Source of the DNA: DUQW01 sp050953825
GTDB taxonomy: Bacteria > Bacillota_I > Bacilli_A > Acholeplasmatales > Acholeplasmataceae
DNA: 64,000 bases
Assembly: GCA_050953825.1 (NCBI GenBank)
Contig: JBMNNF010000013.1
Location: forward strand, 310,001 to 374,000
Direction of reading: 5' to 3'
Shown: piece by piece, positions 54,532-63,361 of the stretch
Numbering within the stretch: the first letter of the stretch is position 1
Layout of the letters: the number at the start of each line of letters is the position of its first letter
Made by a program: the position numbers and the translations under genes
Notes under the pieces: model-generated
Told to the model about the DNA's origin: nothing
Database searches by the model: none
What the model saw: only the letters and a program-made list of their open reading frames with translations

Positions 54532-55119
54532 TCATAAAAACTTTACATATTTTAAAAAAGTACTTCTAGCCATATTAAGTGATTGTGTAGCCTCGTTGGA
54601 AGTAAGTTCTTTATTTAAATATCTATTCGCGACTTCATTAAAGTTATCTGGTAAGATATATCTAGGGCGCCCCATGTGGACGCCTCTTTCTTTTGCAAGC
54701 CTTATTCCTTCGGCTTGTCTTTGCCTTATGTTCTCTCTTTCTGTTTCAGCCACGAATGATAATATTTGTAAAACTATATCACTAATGAATTTACCTATCA
54801 AATTTGTTGCATCATTTCTTGTATCTAAAAGTGGCATATCAATTACTAAAATATCAGCTTCAATTATTTTAGTAATATAATGCCATTCTTCAATTATCAT
54901 ATTATAATCTCTACCTAAACGATCAATTGATTTTATTATTAATAGATCGTTTTTCTTTAAAATGTTTCGTAGTTCCTGATATTTCTCACGATTAAAATCT
55001 TTTCCACTTTGTTTATCAATGAATATTTCATCATCACTTAAAGCTAGTTTATACATCTCATCCATTTGTCTATCAATGTTTTGTGTAGCAGTTGAAACTC
55101 TAACATACCCATATTTCAT
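54532..55119 (-). CDS. Small serine recombinase (resolvase/invertase family)
   Basis: The 195-residue protein has the serine catalytic domain (about 1-135: YGYVRVSTATQNIDRQ with the nucleophile serine at about residue 8; IIKSIDRLGRDYNMI with the conserved arginines) and a C-terminal helix-turn-helix (LTSNEATQSLNMARSTFLKY). ATG 55119 follows AAAGGAG; a longer frame to 55203 lacks this. Relatives resolve cointegrates or invert segments. It is the only site-specific recombinase seen in the accessory region, so its sites may be among the repeats around it. Confidence 0.92.
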   Translation of the reverse strand: MKYGYVRVSTATQNIDRQMDEMYKLALSDDEIFIDKQSGKDFNREKYQELRNILKKNDLLIIKSIDRLGRDYNMIIEEWHYITKIIEADILVIDMPLLDTRNDATNLIGKFISDIVLQILSFVAETERENIRQRQAEGIRLAKERGVHMGRPRYILPDNFNEVANRYLNKELTSNEATQSLNMARSTFLKYVKFL

Positions 55120-55363
55120 AAAAACAACTCCTTTTAAGATATTATACCCCTCATTTTTATGAAAAAAGACAGCTGTAGAGCCAACTATCAAGCATAAAGC
55201 CACACCTTTATATCTAAATATAGTGTAACTTAAAAAAGTCTAAAATTCAACTTATTAAATAGATTTTGATTCTTTTTTTGGGATTTATAAAAGATTCTAT
55301 TCCTTTTAATTTTTTTATTAAAAATCCACAAAGGTGTACCTTTAAAATCAGGAGGAAATTTTT

Positions 55364-55789
55364 ATGAAAAAAAGAAATTTATTTTTATTAATCTGGATTG
55401 GAAGTTTGGTTCTTTTAGTTGTGTTTGGAGCTGTAGCAAATACATTTAAACAAGAATCGGCAGGTTATACAGCGTTTGGGGCACTTGGACTCATAGCACT
55501 AATATCATTTATTGTTTTCTTAGTTATGTGGAAAAAAACATGCCCTTCTTGTAAAAATGGGAAAATGATTTATACCCACAATGAAGATGGCGAATCTTTT
55601 GTTAGTGATAGAAACGTGACCAAAAGTAGTGACATAAAAGATAGAAAGGGAAATTTGGTTGGAACTGTTGAAACTACAGAAGAACAATCTTATTTAGTAA
55701 CACCTAGTTATAAAATTTATGAATGTAACAAATGTGGTCACACAATACAAAAATTAGATAAGAAAAATATAAAAAGCGAAAGACTTTAA
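55364..55789 (+). CDS. Small membrane protein with zinc ribbon
   Basis: The 141-residue protein has two N-terminal membrane helices (FLLIWIGSLVLLVVFGAVA, GALGLIALISFIVFLVMW). A cytoplasmic tail follows with two CxxC pairs (CPSCKNG at about 64, CNKCGH at about 124) that would form one zinc ribbon. Family unknown. AGGAGG precedes the ATG. It is followed at 78 nt by another membrane protein gene on the same strand. Confidence 0.72.
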   Translation: MKKRNLFLLIWIGSLVLLVVFGAVANTFKQESAGYTAFGALGLIALISFIVFLVMWKKTCPSCKNGKMIYTHNEDGESFVSDRNVTKSSDIKDRKGNLVGTVETTEEQSYLVTPSYKIYECNKCGHTIQKLDKKNIKSERL

Positions 55790-55866
55790 CATATATTTTT
55801 AGCATTGATAGTTATTATTAATCATTATTATACTTTTAATAATGCTAGATATGCGAGTTGTTAATT

Positions 55867-56634
55867 ATGTCTAAAAGATGGGTTTTGAAAGAAGAAAATG
55901 ATACTTCATTAGGATTATTAGGTACTATTCTTTTATGGGTACTAGTTTTATGGTGGGTTTATCTTCTTTACTATTTAATTTATTACATGTATGTTTGGCC
56001 TATCAAACAAATAGTTATAGGAATAAGAGATAGAGAAAGTGAAAAAATAATTATTGGAAGCGCGATTATAGGGATATATATTGTTATCCTTATTATATCA
56101 AGTATCCAAGGATCTATTTCATCCAAGAAATTTCAATTTAGAGGATTAGACAATATAGAAATTTCGTATGGCGAAAGTTTTGATTTTCTTAATGGAATAG
56201 AGCTATATAAAAATAATGAAAAAGTAGAGGGTGAAATAACTTTTATAGGTGATGTCAATACACTTGCTTTAGGTGAATATGATGTAATATACACAGGCGT
56301 TTATCAAGGCGAAATAATCACTAAAAAAATTACTGTTTCGGTTATTCCGTTTTATACTAATAAGAAATATAACATAATAATTTTAGAAAAATTTAAAATT
56401 ACAAAACTTTCAGATAATAAATACGAAATAAGAGGAAAAATCATTAATAATTCATATAAAACATACAGAACAGTTAAAATAGAATATCATAATGAAAATT
56501 TAAATTCGACTACTAATTTAAATTTTAATGATGGGTTAATTGTTGGTGAAAATGAATTCTCATATATTATTGAGTATGAATTTAACCCTATAGATACACA
56601 CAGTTACAGAATTAAAGACATTGTTTGTTATTGA
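55867..56634 (+). CDS. Membrane protein with extracytoplasmic beta domain
   Basis: The 255-residue protein has two membrane helices (about 15-45 and 60-80: ILLWVLVLWWVYLLYYLIYY, IIGIYIVILIISSIQG). These are followed by about 170 beta-rich residues with an Ig-like segment (about 95-160: YGESFDFLNGIELYKNNEKV). No known domain is recognised. The start at 55867 is uncertain; the Shine-Dalgarno site is weak. The end meets a conserved module boundary (56660 onward). Confidence 0.62.
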   Translation: MSKRWVLKEENDTSLGLLGTILLWVLVLWWVYLLYYLIYYMYVWPIKQIVIGIRDRESEKIIIGSAIIGIYIVILIISSIQGSISSKKFQFRGLDNIEISYGESFDFLNGIELYKNNEKVEGEITFIGDVNTLALGEYDVIYTGVYQGEIITKKITVSVIPFYTNKKYNIIILEKFKITKLSDNKYEIRGKIINNSYKTYRTVKIEYHNENLNSTTNLNFNDGLIVGENEFSYIIEYEFNPIDTHSYRIKDIVCY

Positions 56635-56758
56635 AAAGGAAAACGAGAGATATGGTTTTATTTTCCTCTATTTTCCCTTAAAAGGTATCGTAACGGATTT
56701 TTTTAGTAGTTTTAGTTAAACGCTTACTTTTAGGCTATACCTTTTGTGTTGAAGGTGG

Positions 56759-56784
56759 TGCCATAAAAGTGTTTAATTAGTAAA
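56759..56784 (+). repeat. tRNA-Gln 3-prime-end repeat, third copy (att-like)
   Basis: TGCCATAAAAGTGTTTAATT plus six bases; one substitution relative to 49466. Similarity stops soon after, before the terminator. Confidence 0.7.
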
Positions 56785-57090
56785 TAGCTCTTCTGAGCTA
56801 TTTTTTTATAAAATCTATTATAAGCCGCGATGTTCTAATATAGACAATTAACAAATCTGAAAAACACGGAATTGCAGTTAACTTCATAAGTATATTTATT
56901 TAAGTTGTCCTAAAAATGTAGACGTCTGAATTTATGACTAAATTAGATATTTTGAAAATAAAGAAGCTGGTGTGAAGTCTGGTTATAACCATATAAAAAT
57001 TTAAAAAGTGACTTTCAAGATTTAAATAAGCCTAAAAATTTGAAAGTTATATTCATTTTCAAACACAAAATAATGTTAAAAATAACAAAC

Positions 57091-57144
57091 ATGTTGACTA
57101 TTTTTGACGATAATGTTAAAATACACGTGAAAAACAGTCAACAT
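57091..57144 (+). promoter_or_regulatory. Promoter and inverted-repeat operator of ATPase gene 2
   Basis: TTGACT (57094-57099) and TAAAAT (57117-57122) are separated by 17 bp. They lie between 15-nt inverted repeats, ATGTTGACTATTTTT (57091-57105) and its complement at 57130-57144 (14 of 15). A protein bound to both arms would cover -35 and the early transcript. Confidence 0.75.
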
Positions 57145-57171
57145 TATGACTTGATTTTAGGAGTTGGTAAA

Positions 57172-58476
57172 ATGATAAAAAGAGATTTCTATATTAATAA
57201 GTTAATAAATAGTAAAGGCAATGGGAAAGTTAAAGTGATAACTGGTTTACGAAGATGTGGTAAATCTTATCTATTATTTAAACTATATAAGGAATACTTG
57301 TTAAGTCAAGGTATAAGTGAAGATCAAATTATTGCATTTAGTTTGGAAGGGTATGAGAATATACATCTAAGAAATATAAATGTTTTATATGCGAGCATTA
57401 AATCGAGAATAAAAGATGATAATAAAAAATATTATCTTTTCATTGATGAGATTCAAAATGTTCATTCAATGCAAAATCCTTATGTTGAATCTAAAGACAT
57501 AATAACTTTTGTTGACCTTATGTTAGAGTTTGTAAAATTAGATAATTTAGATATATATATTACTGGATCAAACTCTAAAATGTTATCTAAAGATATATTA
57601 ACCCAATTTAGAGGTAGAACCCATCAAATAAGATTACTTCCATTATCTTTTAATGAACTATATAAACATTTTGGAAACACTCCAAATTTATTAGATAATT
57701 ATTTTATTTATGGTGGTATGCCAGAAATATATACTAAGTTTCATAATGAAGAAGCTAAAAGAGACTATCTTAAATACCTTTTTGAGGAAACTTATATAAA
57801 AGATATTTTAGAAAGAAACAATATTCAAAATGATAAATTTGTATTAGGTACACTTCTCGATTTTATATCATCTAGCGTCGGTTCTTTAATTAGTCCTTCT
57901 AAAATTTCTAATAGATTTTTATCTGAGCAAAATATAAAAATATCTAGTGCTACAGTCGATAGATATTTAGAATATTTTGATGATGCATTTGTCTTATCGA
58001 AAGCTAATAGATACGATATAAGTGGATCAAGGTATTATCAAACCAATAATAAGTACTATTACACTGATGTAGGATTAAGAAACACAAGACTTAATTTTCA
58101 ACTAAAAGATCAGGGACACATAATGGAAAATATAATATATATGGATTTAATAAAAAGAGGGTATAAAGTAGATGTTGGAATAGTACGTGATAATTATCGA
58201 GTAGATGGGAGACTTACACAAAAACAGTTGGAAGTTGATTTTATGGTAACAGGGGCAAATGAACGATACTATATACAATCTGTTCTAACTTTAGATGATG
58301 TAAAAACGATAGAAAGAGAAACAAGATCATTAAACAAAATAAAAGATAACTTTATTAAAATAGTAGTTATCAAAAACTATACTGGTTCATTTTATGATAA
58401 GAATGGAATTTTTTATATTAATTTAAAAGATTTTCTATTAAATGAAAATTTAGCTGAAATAACTAAAAGATGGTAA
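57172..58476 (+). CDS. AAA-type ATPase with DUF4143, copy 2
   Basis: The 434-residue protein is built like the gene at 52978: Walker A GLRRCGKS (about 24-31), Walker B YLFIDEIQNV, YITGSNSKML, then a winged helix (SSATVDRYLEYFDDAFVL) and a DUF4143 nuclease-like fold (LEVDFMVTGANERYYIQ). The two proteins are clearly homologous but much diverged. ATG 57172 follows AGGAG by 8 nt; a longer frame to 57040 would run through the promoter. The operator differs from that of copy 1. Confidence 0.88.
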   Translation: MIKRDFYINKLINSKGNGKVKVITGLRRCGKSYLLFKLYKEYLLSQGISEDQIIAFSLEGYENIHLRNINVLYASIKSRIKDDNKKYYLFIDEIQNVHSMQNPYVESKDIITFVDLMLEFVKLDNLDIYITGSNSKMLSKDILTQFRGRTHQIRLLPLSFNELYKHFGNTPNLLDNYFIYGGMPEIYTKFHNEEAKRDYLKYLFEETYIKDILERNNIQNDKFVLGTLLDFISSSVGSLISPSKISNRFLSEQNIKISSATVDRYLEYFDDAFVLSKANRYDISGSRYYQTNNKYYYTDVGLRNTRLNFQLKDQGHIMENIIYMDLIKRGYKVDVGIVRDNYRVDGRLTQKQLEVDFMVTGANERYYIQSVLTLDDVKTIERETRSLNKIKDNFIKIVVIKNYTGSFYDKNGIFYINLKDFLLNENLAEITKRW

Positions 58477-58483
58477 TTATTAT

Positions 58484-58661
58484 AATGATTCAACCAAATT
58501 AGAAGTAGACTTAATTATTGAATTGAAAGATGGTTTATGGGGGTATTGAAGTTAAACCATCATTTTTGATGGTAATAACTAATACTGAGATAGCATATCA
58601 AAGACCAGAAGATGGTATACATGTTGTACCTCTTGGTTGTTTAGGATCGTATTTTTTGTAA
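58484..58661 (+). pseudogene. Remnant of a third DUF4143 ATPase gene
   Basis: The translated remnant LEVDLIIELKDGLWG, then after a frameshift GIEVKP, and MVITNTEIAYQRPEDGIHVV ending CLGSYFL matches the DUF4143 C-terminus. It is a different branch from the two intact genes nearby. The N-terminal part and the stretch after IEVK are deleted. Confidence 0.75.
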
Positions 58662-58823
58662 AAGAACAAAGCGATTTTTTCATTGAAAAAAATCTATTAA
58701 ACACAGTAGTAGTTCGAATCACTAAATAAAGATAATGAAAGAAACTTTGTAATTTACAAATATGTTGAAAATTTATCCCCTACTTTATCCCCCGCTTATG
58801 ATATTATAAATATGAGGGTTAAA
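58662..58823 (+). promoter_or_regulatory. Promoter block shared with the 49880 gene
   Basis: 58768-58823 closely matches 49821-49879: two TATCCCC-type direct repeats (TATCCCCTACTT, TATCCCCCGCTT), then a TATTAT/TATAAA region and a G-rich ribosome-binding site. The gene it drives here is unrelated to the one at 49880. Confidence 0.65.
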
Positions 58824-59348
58824 ATGAAAAAAACAGAAGAATTAAGACTTTATATACCAAAATTTGAAGAACTTGATTTTTACCAATCCCTTTTATCAGA
58901 TCCTGATACTATGTTTTACAATGCTCCTTGGTTTCCTCCAAATGGTTGCGTTGAGTTTCCTAGAGAAAAATGGGAAAAATGGTACGAAAACTGGATTAAT
59001 CAAGAGCCTAATCGATTTTATGCTTACTTGCAGCGAACTAGTGATAATGCTTTTGTAGGTGATGTCAATTTTCACTATAACAAAATAGATGATTGGTGGG
59101 ATATGGGAATCGTCATATTAGCAAAAGAACGTGGTAAAGGATATTCTAAACAAGGGTTAAAATTACTTCTGGAAAGAGCATTTGAAGTAAATGGGATATC
59201 TTTATTGCATAATTCTTTTGAAGTTACAAGAGAGGCAGCTTACCATATCCATAAAATGTATGGATTCAAAGAAGGTAATTTAGAGGATGGAATCATCCAT
59301 TTATTTCTAAGTAAAGAAGAATATTTGACCGAAAGTAGGTCAAGGTAA
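58824..59348 (+). CDS. GNAT-family N-acetyltransferase
   Basis: The 174-residue protein of the Acetyltransf_3 type contains NAFVGDVNFHYNKID, the acetyl-CoA loop AKERGKGYSKQGLKLLLERA (about 113-132) and the C-terminal HNSFEVTREAAYHIHKMYGF, typical of RimJ-like enzymes. The acceptor is unknown. ATG 58824 follows GAGGG by 5 nt; an upstream ATG (58812) lies at the predicted transcript start. It uses the same promoter block as the AlbA-type regulator gene. Confidence 0.88.
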   Translation: MKKTEELRLYIPKFEELDFYQSLLSDPDTMFYNAPWFPPNGCVEFPREKWEKWYENWINQEPNRFYAYLQRTSDNAFVGDVNFHYNKIDDWWDMGIVILAKERGKGYSKQGLKLLLERAFEVNGISLLHNSFEVTREAAYHIHKMYGFKEGNLEDGIIHLFLSKEEYLTESRSR

Positions 59349-59380
59349 GCACAGACGTTATATATAAATAATTCAATAAT

Positions 59381-59450
59381 CTGAAAAACACGGAATAATG
59401 CATATGCAAAATAGGGAATGAACCCTTTGCAATTTATGGAATTGTTATGG
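59381..59450 (+). repeat. 23-bp iterons, set 2
   Basis: Three units with starts at 59382, 59405 and 59428 (exact 23-bp period): TGAAAAACACGGAAT, TGCAAAATAGGGAAT, TGCAATTTATGGAAT. No usable -10 follows. A hairpin (AGTTGTCC / GGGCAACT, about 59473-59498) lies downstream. Confidence 0.7.
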
Positions 59451-59575
59451 GATTTTAAAATATAAGAATCTCAGTTGTCCTAAAAATGTGGGCAACTGAA
59501 TCTATCTGCGTTATATCATAGACAATAATAAAAAAATACATATATGGGAGACTATAAATATTAGGAGATTTATTT

Positions 59576-61327
59576 ATGGATAACAAACTAATCGATGGTA
59601 TTTATTATTTTGAAAATAGAAAATATTTAAAGGCTTTTTCTATTTTTATAAATTTGGCTAAGAAAAACTGTGAAACAGCTCAATATTATATTGGGCAAAT
59701 TTATAATAGAGGGCTCGGCATAAAAAGAAACCGAAGAGAAGCTTTTAATTGGTTTTTAAAATCAGCAGAACGAGGTTATGCAGATTCTCAATATCTTATT
59801 GGGTTAGCTTATTCTAAATTTCGTAAGGATGAAGATGATTGGGTGATAATGGCGGGGTGGAACCGTAAAAACCCGGTACTACCAAGTATTTATCCCGACA
59901 ATAATCTTTCAATGAAATGGTTAATTGAAGCACATAGAAATGGTCATACTGGTGCTGTTTTTGAAGTAAGACAATTATTTGAAAATATGCTTGATTTGCA
60001 AGATGGTATTAAAGAATTAAGTTTTGACATCAAATTAAAATTAGTTGAAATTTTCAAAGAAGAATATCAAAAAGATAATTATAAGTGTGCTTATTATCTA
60101 GGCTATCTTTATGAAAATCTGTTAGATTTTAAAGAAGCTCAACTTTGGTATGAAATAGGAGCAAATAAACATAATAGTTGTTTTTCGGCATATCGTCTAG
60201 CTTTAATATATTATGAAGGAAAAGGAGTTCAAAAAAACATCCCAAAAGCGATCTCACTTTTTATTTTTGCCTTTTTAAATCAATATCCCGTTGATAAGTT
60301 CAAGGGGTTTTTTTATATAGGTAAGGCTCTTAATGATAGGAGTAATTCGTTTTTATTATTTGATAGTGACCAAGCAATAAAAGCATATATTGAGGGAGCT
60401 GAAATAAATGATGGTTTATCCGAAAAAGAACTATTTGATTTATATAAAAATGGAAGTCGAATTAATGAAAAATATAATAAAAAATTCGCTCTTTTGTTAA
60501 AAGCTCAATTAGGTGATGAGAAATCACAAATTAAATTTATTAATCAATATGTAAAATATAAAGATGGTTTTTATTTTGATGCTTCTGATTGGCTAATTGC
60601 GTTAGCTGAAAAGGGTAATGACGAAGCTTTTGAAAAGTTGTTTAAATATTTTTATGATTTTCTTTATTACAATCCAATGATTGATACCAAAGAAGTATTT
60701 AATTTTAAAAATTGGATTGCTAACCACGGCGATTTTGATTACCAATATCGGTTAGGTCGTGATTATGAGTACGGGCGTGACTTTTTAGAAGCAAACTATG
60801 ACAAAGCTTTGTACTGGTATCAAAAAGCGGCTACTAATGATAAACATGCTGGTCAAGTAATTAATTATCATTATATTCCGAAATTTTTAGATATTGAAAA
60901 AGAATATATTGAACAGTTTTATGAAGAAGCAACAACCAAAAGTGTTAGTGCTAATATCCATCTTGGATATAGTTATGGACACGGTACTATTTGTGATGTT
61001 GACTATCAAAAAGCGTATCAATATTATCAAGAAGCTGCAACTTTAATGGAAGTTGAGGGCGTATATCAATATAAAAATATAATGATTGCATATAACATAG
61101 GAAATGAAGCCGCCAAAAAGAAAGCTTTAGATGGTGATATTGATGCGATGTTATATAAAGGGGTTTTATACCAATATGGATTTGAAATTGAACAAGATTT
61201 AGATGAAGCAGACAATTGGTATTTATTAGCCTCTAGTAAAGGTAGTGAAGAAGCGAAAAAACAATTAAGAAAAATTTTTGAGATGAGAATGATCAAAGCA
61301 GATATTATTGATGATGAGGTGTTTTAA
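59576..61327 (+). CDS. Sel1-repeat protein
   Basis: The 583-residue soluble protein is built largely of Sel1-like (TPR-related) repeats: CETAQYYIGQIYNRGLGIKR, EAFNWFLKSAERGYADSQYL, SCFSAYRLALIYYEGKGVQK, YQYRLGRDYEYGRDFLEANY, KALYWYQKAATNDKHA and ANIHLGYSYGHGTICDVDYQ. There is no signal peptide, so it should be a cytoplasmic scaffold. Sel1 proteins mediate protein contacts. TAGGAG precedes the ATG. It ends 1 nt before the GTG of the next gene, so the two are a coupled pair. Confidence 0.85.
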   Translation: MDNKLIDGIYYFENRKYLKAFSIFINLAKKNCETAQYYIGQIYNRGLGIKRNRREAFNWFLKSAERGYADSQYLIGLAYSKFRKDEDDWVIMAGWNRKNPVLPSIYPDNNLSMKWLIEAHRNGHTGAVFEVRQLFENMLDLQDGIKELSFDIKLKLVEIFKEEYQKDNYKCAYYLGYLYENLLDFKEAQLWYEIGANKHNSCFSAYRLALIYYEGKGVQKNIPKAISLFIFAFLNQYPVDKFKGFFYIGKALNDRSNSFLLFDSDQAIKAYIEGAEINDGLSEKELFDLYKNGSRINEKYNKKFALLLKAQLGDEKSQIKFINQYVKYKDGFYFDASDWLIALAEKGNDEAFEKLFKYFYDFLYYNPMIDTKEVFNFKNWIANHGDFDYQYRLGRDYEYGRDFLEANYDKALYWYQKAATNDKHAGQVINYHYIPKFLDIEKEYIEQFYEEATTKSVSANIHLGYSYGHGTICDVDYQKAYQYYQEAATLMEVEGVYQYKNIMIAYNIGNEAAKKKALDGDIDAMLYKGVLYQYGFEIEQDLDEADNWYLLASSKGSEEAKKQLRKIFEMRMIKADIIDDEVF

Positions 61328-61328
61328 G

Positions 61329-62840
61329 GTGTTAAAAGAAAAATGGACAGTTATTAAATTAATTGATACCCTAGAAAAATTGGAAAGTGAAATCATTGAA
61401 CAATTAAGAGACAAAGGGGATAAATCTTTAAATCAGTATCCAAAAGTATATTCTAAGAGAAAAATCGAAATATTAAATAAAATTTATGAAAATGAATCAG
61501 ATTCGACTTTAAATTATATTAAAAAATCTTCAAACAGATTAAATGAGATTGCACCCGAATTAATGAATCGTACCAAACTTAGATTTAATAAAATTGAAAA
61601 TGAAACTCAAATTTTAATTGAAAAAGTAACAGATGAAAACTTTAATAACAACTTAATTTCTATTTTAAGAGCGAGAAGGATACTTATTGACATAATCTTT
61701 GATAATTGTGTTGACACATTAGAAATATTAATTAAACAAAATCATCTTAAAAAAGAAGAACTAGTTAAATCTCAATTATATCAAGAATTAAAACGAATTC
61801 GCGAAGCATCACTACATGATTTTTGGGCTCAATATATGCAGATTTTGAAATATTCATACGATGATGTCATTGATGGTGAAATAGATGTTTTCGAACTATT
61901 AATTAAAGACTCTAAATTATCTGAATTAAGCACACTTTTACATAACTTAAAAACAGAAGAAGAAAATATGGAGAATTATGATATTGATATTAGAAAAGAA
62001 ATTGAAGGTATTTTTAAGGCGTTTAAATTAGACGATGCTAGAAATGATTACTCACTTAAACTTTATGAAAAGAAACTTATAGAATCTACTAGTTTAAAAG
62101 CGACAAAAGAAATGGTTAAAAAAATAAATATCGCTTTTACACAAGAAACTCCATCAAAATATCTTGATTTTTATAATCAATTAATTAATTTATTGATCGA
62201 TAGATCATTAGAAGATAATTTTGATCCAACGTATAAATTTGAGACTATCAAAAAAGAACAAGAAATGATAAGTAGTGAAGTTAGGTTTAAAGTTGAAGAC
62301 TTAACTTTAGATAAACTACATTTTATTTATCTGCGACGTTTTAAATATAACAGTATAGAAGAAGCAATGGAAAATCTTGGAATTAATCCAACCGATCCAA
62401 GATTTGACTCGAATAGTTTAGATTTCGATGAAATTTATAGTTTTAAAGTGTTTTTACAATTAATGGGACTTGATATAAATGATCCAAATTATGAACAGCA
62501 ATATAACGCCTTAACTTATGTGGCTGTTACGTTAATGAAAACGGACGGAACATTTGATGATGAAGAATTCAACCAATATCGCTATTATCTTGAAAAATCT
62601 GAACAATTAATTATCGAACAAATAGTAAAAAAATTAAACTTTGCCGATTTAGATGAAGTAAAGGAAGGATTAAAGACTTTATATAAAAGAAAAAACGAAA
62701 ATAAATTTTATATAAAAATAATCAATCAATGGATAGAGTTATTTAATGAAAAACTATTTTTCAGACGAAGAAAAAGAGCCGTTATCGTTGAATTTCTTAA
62801 AGTGATTAAGTCTAGAATTATGAAAATTTCAAGTAATTAA
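61329..62840 (+). CDS. Unknown helical protein coupled to the Sel1 protein
   Basis: The 503-residue soluble protein is almost entirely helical and charged, with coiled-coil-like stretches. A stretch near the C-terminus (AVTLMKTDGTFDDEEFNQYR, about 400-420) faintly recalls TerB-type acidic helices; I would not assign it. GTG 61329 is chosen because GAGG lies 9 nt upstream and it follows the Sel1 stop; ATGs at 61311/61314 overlap the Sel1 gene. Its only context clue is the coupling. Confidence 0.65.
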   Translation: MLKEKWTVIKLIDTLEKLESEIIEQLRDKGDKSLNQYPKVYSKRKIEILNKIYENESDSTLNYIKKSSNRLNEIAPELMNRTKLRFNKIENETQILIEKVTDENFNNNLISILRARRILIDIIFDNCVDTLEILIKQNHLKKEELVKSQLYQELKRIREASLHDFWAQYMQILKYSYDDVIDGEIDVFELLIKDSKLSELSTLLHNLKTEEENMENYDIDIRKEIEGIFKAFKLDDARNDYSLKLYEKKLIESTSLKATKEMVKKINIAFTQETPSKYLDFYNQLINLLIDRSLEDNFDPTYKFETIKKEQEMISSEVRFKVEDLTLDKLHFIYLRRFKYNSIEEAMENLGINPTDPRFDSNSLDFDEIYSFKVFLQLMGLDINDPNYEQQYNALTYVAVTLMKTDGTFDDEEFNQYRYYLEKSEQLIIEQIVKKLNFADLDEVKEGLKTLYKRKNENKFYIKIINQWIELFNEKLFFRRRKRAVIVEFLKVIKSRIMKISSN

Positions 62841-62941
62841 TTTAAAAAAAGATGATTATAAATTCAAGTTAATTGTTCCTACTTCTGTGCAGACAAGCAC
62901 CTCTTTAATTTAATTAATTGATAAAAATAAGTCTACCTACA

Positions 62942-63027
62942 AATGTTAATATAAAAGTGCCCAATAATGTGCATGTAACTTTCCCCAGTTATAGTCATTA
63001 ATGAAAGGGTACTTTTATATTAGCATT
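62942..63027 (+). repeat. 86-nt stem-loop element, copy 2
   Basis: The 21-nt arms 62942-62962 and 63007-63027 pair fully if two G-T pairs are allowed. The 44-nt loop differs from copy 1 at only a few bases and keeps GTGCATGTAACTTTCCCC. It follows the 61329 gene by about 100 bp. Confidence 0.75.
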
Positions 63028-63060
63028 TGTAAAATATTTTAATGTGTAAATTAACAAATC

Positions 63061-63098
63061 TGAAAAACCCGGAATAAAACTACTGAAAAATCCGGAAT
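63061..63098 (+). repeat. 23-bp iterons, set 3
   Basis: Two units, TGAAAAACCCGGAAT and TGAAAAATCCGGAAT, start 23 bp apart (63061, 63084). No gene follows; the next feature is a hairpin. Confidence 0.65.
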
Positions 63099-63361
63099 TG
63101 CAGTTAAATTTATAAGTATATCTATTTCAGCTGTCCTAATAATCGGGACAGCTGAATTCATTAACAACTATCATAATAATAACAACCTATTTTATTAAAT
63201 ATTTCAATTATAATAATTAAGAGTGGAGAATTGATGATATTGATATAAAAATTTAAAAAGTGACTTTCAAAATTTAAATAAATTTGAAAAGTTGAAAGTA
63301 AGACTAATTGTATGGTGCCGGGACAAAAGGGAAAATATTATAATAAGGATTCTTAATTAAT

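Larger units (their letters stand above)
56635..57171 (+). other. 537-bp gene-free junction between accessory modules
   Basis: Contents in order: TCTATTTTCCCTTAAAAGGTA (56667 onward), the same 79-bp block ahead of the att-like core as at 52313, the third core (56759), and a terminator TAGCTCTTCTGAGCTA with T run (56784-56806). Then come one iteron-like CTGAAAAACACGGAAT (56857-56872) with a decayed hairpin (56902-56931), the inverted pair ACTTTCAA / TTGAAAGT (57011-57018, 57040-57047), and the promoter of ATPase gene 2. Confidence 0.65.
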
